From an uncultured Oscillospiraceae bacterium (lineage in GTDB: Bacteria > Bacillota > Clostridia > Oscillospirales > Oscillospiraceae), in assembly GCA_905234005.1 (NCBI GenBank), contig CAJOFW010000079.1:1-6863 (forward strand): a stretch of DNA of 6,863 nucleotides, written 5' to 3'. Of the stretch, positions 5,418 through 6,863 are shown in pieces. Numbering within the stretch: the first letter of the stretch is position 1; each line of letters begins with the position of its first letter. The notes beneath the pieces are model-generated. The model did no database searches and was not told the origin of the DNA. It saw only the letters and a list, made by a program, of their open reading frames with translations. Position numbers and translations under genes: made by a program.

Positions 5418-6608
5418 TTACCCGCCGAAGACGGCGAGGAGGAAGCCGGCGGCTACGGCGGAGCCGATTACGCCGGCGACGTTCGGGCCCATGGCGTGCA
5501 TGAGCAGGTAATTCGACGGGTTGGCCCGCTGGCCCTCCTTCTGGGAGACGCGGGCGGCCATCGGCACGGCGGATACGCCGGCGGAGCCGATGAGCGGGTT
5601 GATCCTGCCGCCGGAGAGCTTGTACATGAGCTTGCCGAGCAGCAGACCGCCGACGGTCGCGAACTCGAACGCGATGAGGCCGAGCACGATGATGAACAGC
5701 GTCTGCGGCGTCAGGAAGCGGTAATACACCGCCGTCGCGCCGACGGACGTGGACAGGAAGATCGTGACGATGTTCATCAGGGCGTTCTGCGCCGTATCGG
5801 ACAGGCGGTCGGTCAGGCCGCACTCCTTGAAGAGGTTGCCGAGCATCAGGCAGCCGAGCAGCGGCGCGACGGAGGGCAGCAGCAGCACGACGAAGACCGT
5901 GACGATGATCGGGAATATGACGCGCTGCGTCTTCGTGACGGGGCGGAGCTGCTCCATTTTGCACTCGCGCTCCTCCTTCGTGGTGAGAAGGCGCATGACG
6001 GGCGGCTGGATCAGCGGGATCAGCGCCATATACGAGTACGCCGCGATCGCGATGGGCGCGAGGTAATCCGGCGCGAGCTTGCTCGTCAGCCAGATGGCCG
6101 TCGGGCCGTCCGCGCCGCCGATGATGCCGATCGAGGCCGCGACGTTCGGGTCGAACCCGAACAGGCCGATCGCCATCAGAAACGCCGCGAATATGCCGAG
6201 CTGCGCCGCCGCGCCGAGCAGCAGGCTCTTCGGATTCGCGAGCAGGGGGCCGAAATCCGTCATCGCGCCGACGCCCATGAAGATGAGCGACGGATACACG
6301 CCGGATTTCACGCCGATGTAGAGGATGTCGAGAAGCCCGCCGTCGTGGACGATATCGGTCAGGCGAAGCTGTCCCGCGATGTACGCGTCCCACAGCTCGG
6401 GGTGGTACATCTCGGAGCCGGGCAGGTTCGTGAGCAGCATGCCGAACGCGATGCCGACGAGCAGCAGCGGCTCGAATTTCTTCACGAGGCCCAGATACAG
6501 AAGCCCGCACGCCAGCACGATCATCACGATCTGCCGCCAGTCGGCGGCCAGCATGTAGAAGCCCGACGTCCGTGCGAGCTGGGACAGGGTGCTTATGATG
6601 TTCTCCAT
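5418..6608 (-). CDS. Sodium-ion-translocating decarboxylase, beta subunit (OadB/GcdB/MmdB family)
   Basis: This integral membrane subunit decarboxylates the carboxybiotin carried by its partner and uses the energy to pump Na+ out of the cell. The 396-residue protein is hydrophobic throughout and near the usual family length. All six residues shown to matter in Klebsiella OadB (Asp203, Tyr229, Asn373, Gly377, Ser382, Arg389) appear at matching spacing: Asp167 in GGADGPTAI (164-172), Tyr193, and Asn337, Gly341, Ser346 and Arg353 within NPLIGSAGVSAVPMAARV (337-354). The conserved C-terminal LLMHAMGPNVAGVIGSAV (368-385) is present. The ATG at 6608 lies nine bases after the carrier stop codon, and a GAGGG site overlaps that stop, so the two genes are an operon. 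The substrate (oxaloacetate, methylmalonyl-CoA or glutaconyl-CoA) depends on the alpha subunit, outside the window, so no specific symbol is given. Confidence 0.95.
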   Translation of the reverse strand: MENIISTLSQLARTSGFYMLAADWRQIVMIVLACGLLYLGLVKKFEPLLLVGIAFGMLLTNLPGSEMYHPELWDAYIAGQLRLTDIVHDGGLLDILYIGVKSGVYPSLIFMGVGAMTDFGPLLANPKSLLLGAAAQLGIFAAFLMAIGLFGFDPNVAASIGIIGGADGPTAIWLTSKLAPDYLAPIAIAAYSYMALIPLIQPPVMRLLTTKEERECKMEQLRPVTKTQRVIFPIIVTVFVVLLLPSVAPLLGCLMLGNLFKECGLTDRLSDTAQNALMNIVTIFLSTSVGATAVYYRFLTPQTLFIIVLGLIAFEFATVGGLLLGKLMYKLSGGRINPLIGSAGVSAVPMAARVSQKEGQRANPSNYLLMHAMGPNVAGVIGSAVAAGFLLAVFGG

Positions 6609-6617
6609 AGCGCGCCC

Positions 6618-6863
6618 TCAGATGATGAGCAGCGGGTCGCCCGTGGCGACGACCGCGCCCTTCGCGGCGACGATCTGCTTCACGACGCCGTCCGCCGGGG
6701 CCGTGACCTCGTTCTCCATTTTCATGGCCTCGATGATGAGGAGCACCTGCCCCGCCCTGACCGCGTCGCCGACGTTGACGTTTATCGACAGCACGTTGCC
6801 GGGCAGCGGCGCGGCTACGGTCGTACCGGCGGCGGGCGCGGCAGCGGGGGCCGCGACAGGGGC
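6618..6863 (-). CDS. Biotin carboxyl carrier subunit of the sodium-pumping decarboxylase, C-terminal part
   Basis: The gene enters from the right edge; 81 residues and the TGA stop are visible. It opens with an alanine/proline-rich linker (APVAAPAAAPAAG), followed by a biotinyl-lipoyl domain of the usual size of about 70 residues. The biotin attachment motif EAMKMEN is intact, with the acceptor lysine at codon 6722-6720, and the fold-typical PLPGNV, VGDAVRAGQVLLIIEAMKM and TAPADGVV segments are present. It carries CO2 on biotin from the carboxyltransferase alpha subunit to the membrane beta subunit encoded next. The order carrier then beta is that of methylmalonyl-CoA and glutaconyl-CoA decarboxylase operons (mmdC-mmdB, gcdC-gcdB). 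How far the linker extends upstream is not visible. Confidence 0.93.
   Translation of the reverse strand, partial: APVAAPAAAPAAGTTVAAPLPGNVLSINVNVGDAVRAGQVLLIIEAMKMENEVTAPADGVVKQIVAAKGAVVATGDPLLII

Noticed and set aside
5242..6510. A 422-codon minus-strand frame overlapping the decarboxylase beta subunit gene
   Set aside because: It is an out-of-frame Arg-rich reading of the beta subunit gene, whose true frame has all functional residues.

Overview
The window looks like chromosomal core sequence from a GC-rich member of the Clostridia (Firmicutes/Bacillota), probably an Oscillospiraceae-like gut anaerobe. The grounds are a GC content that looks above 60 % by eye, strong GGAGG-type ribosome binding sites, a class A RNase P RNA, a tetrahydrofolate (THF) riboswitch in front of an ECF folate transporter gene, and a biotin-dependent sodium-pumping decarboxylase. 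The taxon is an inference; no species can be named. Every supported gene lies on the minus strand, so the window reads biologically from right to left. No mobile element, CRISPR array or tRNA was seen.

From right to left: (1) 6863-5418, the end of a biotin carrier subunit and the complete membrane beta subunit of a Na+-translocating decarboxylase, nine bases apart. (2) 5417-5063, a leader holding a perfect A/T-rich hairpin, a THF riboswitch and an expression hairpin that appears to be both a terminator and a trap for the ribosome binding site. (3) 5062-1860, a folate operon: folT, overlapping by ATGA a single 899-codon gene that joins folC, a 5-formyl-THF cyclo-ligase domain and a SpoU/TrmH RNA methyltransferase domain in one uninterrupted frame. 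(4) 1863-732, a type I DAHP synthase with its own promoter, whose -35 box contains the stop codon of the fusion gene. (5) 731-522, a hairpin-rich spacer. (6) 521-138, rnpB with promoter and terminator. (7) 135-1, a promoter and the first 26 codons of murD.

The folate part forms a coherent circuit. The riboswitch would sense reduced folate; FolT would import folate; FolC would make dihydrofolate and add the glutamate tail that retains folates; the cyclo-ligase domain would return 5-formyl-THF to the active one-carbon pool. The odd partner is the RNA 2'-O-ribose methyltransferase domain at the C-terminus of the same polypeptide. This triple fusion and the compact dual-purpose riboswitch platform are the most interesting things in the window.
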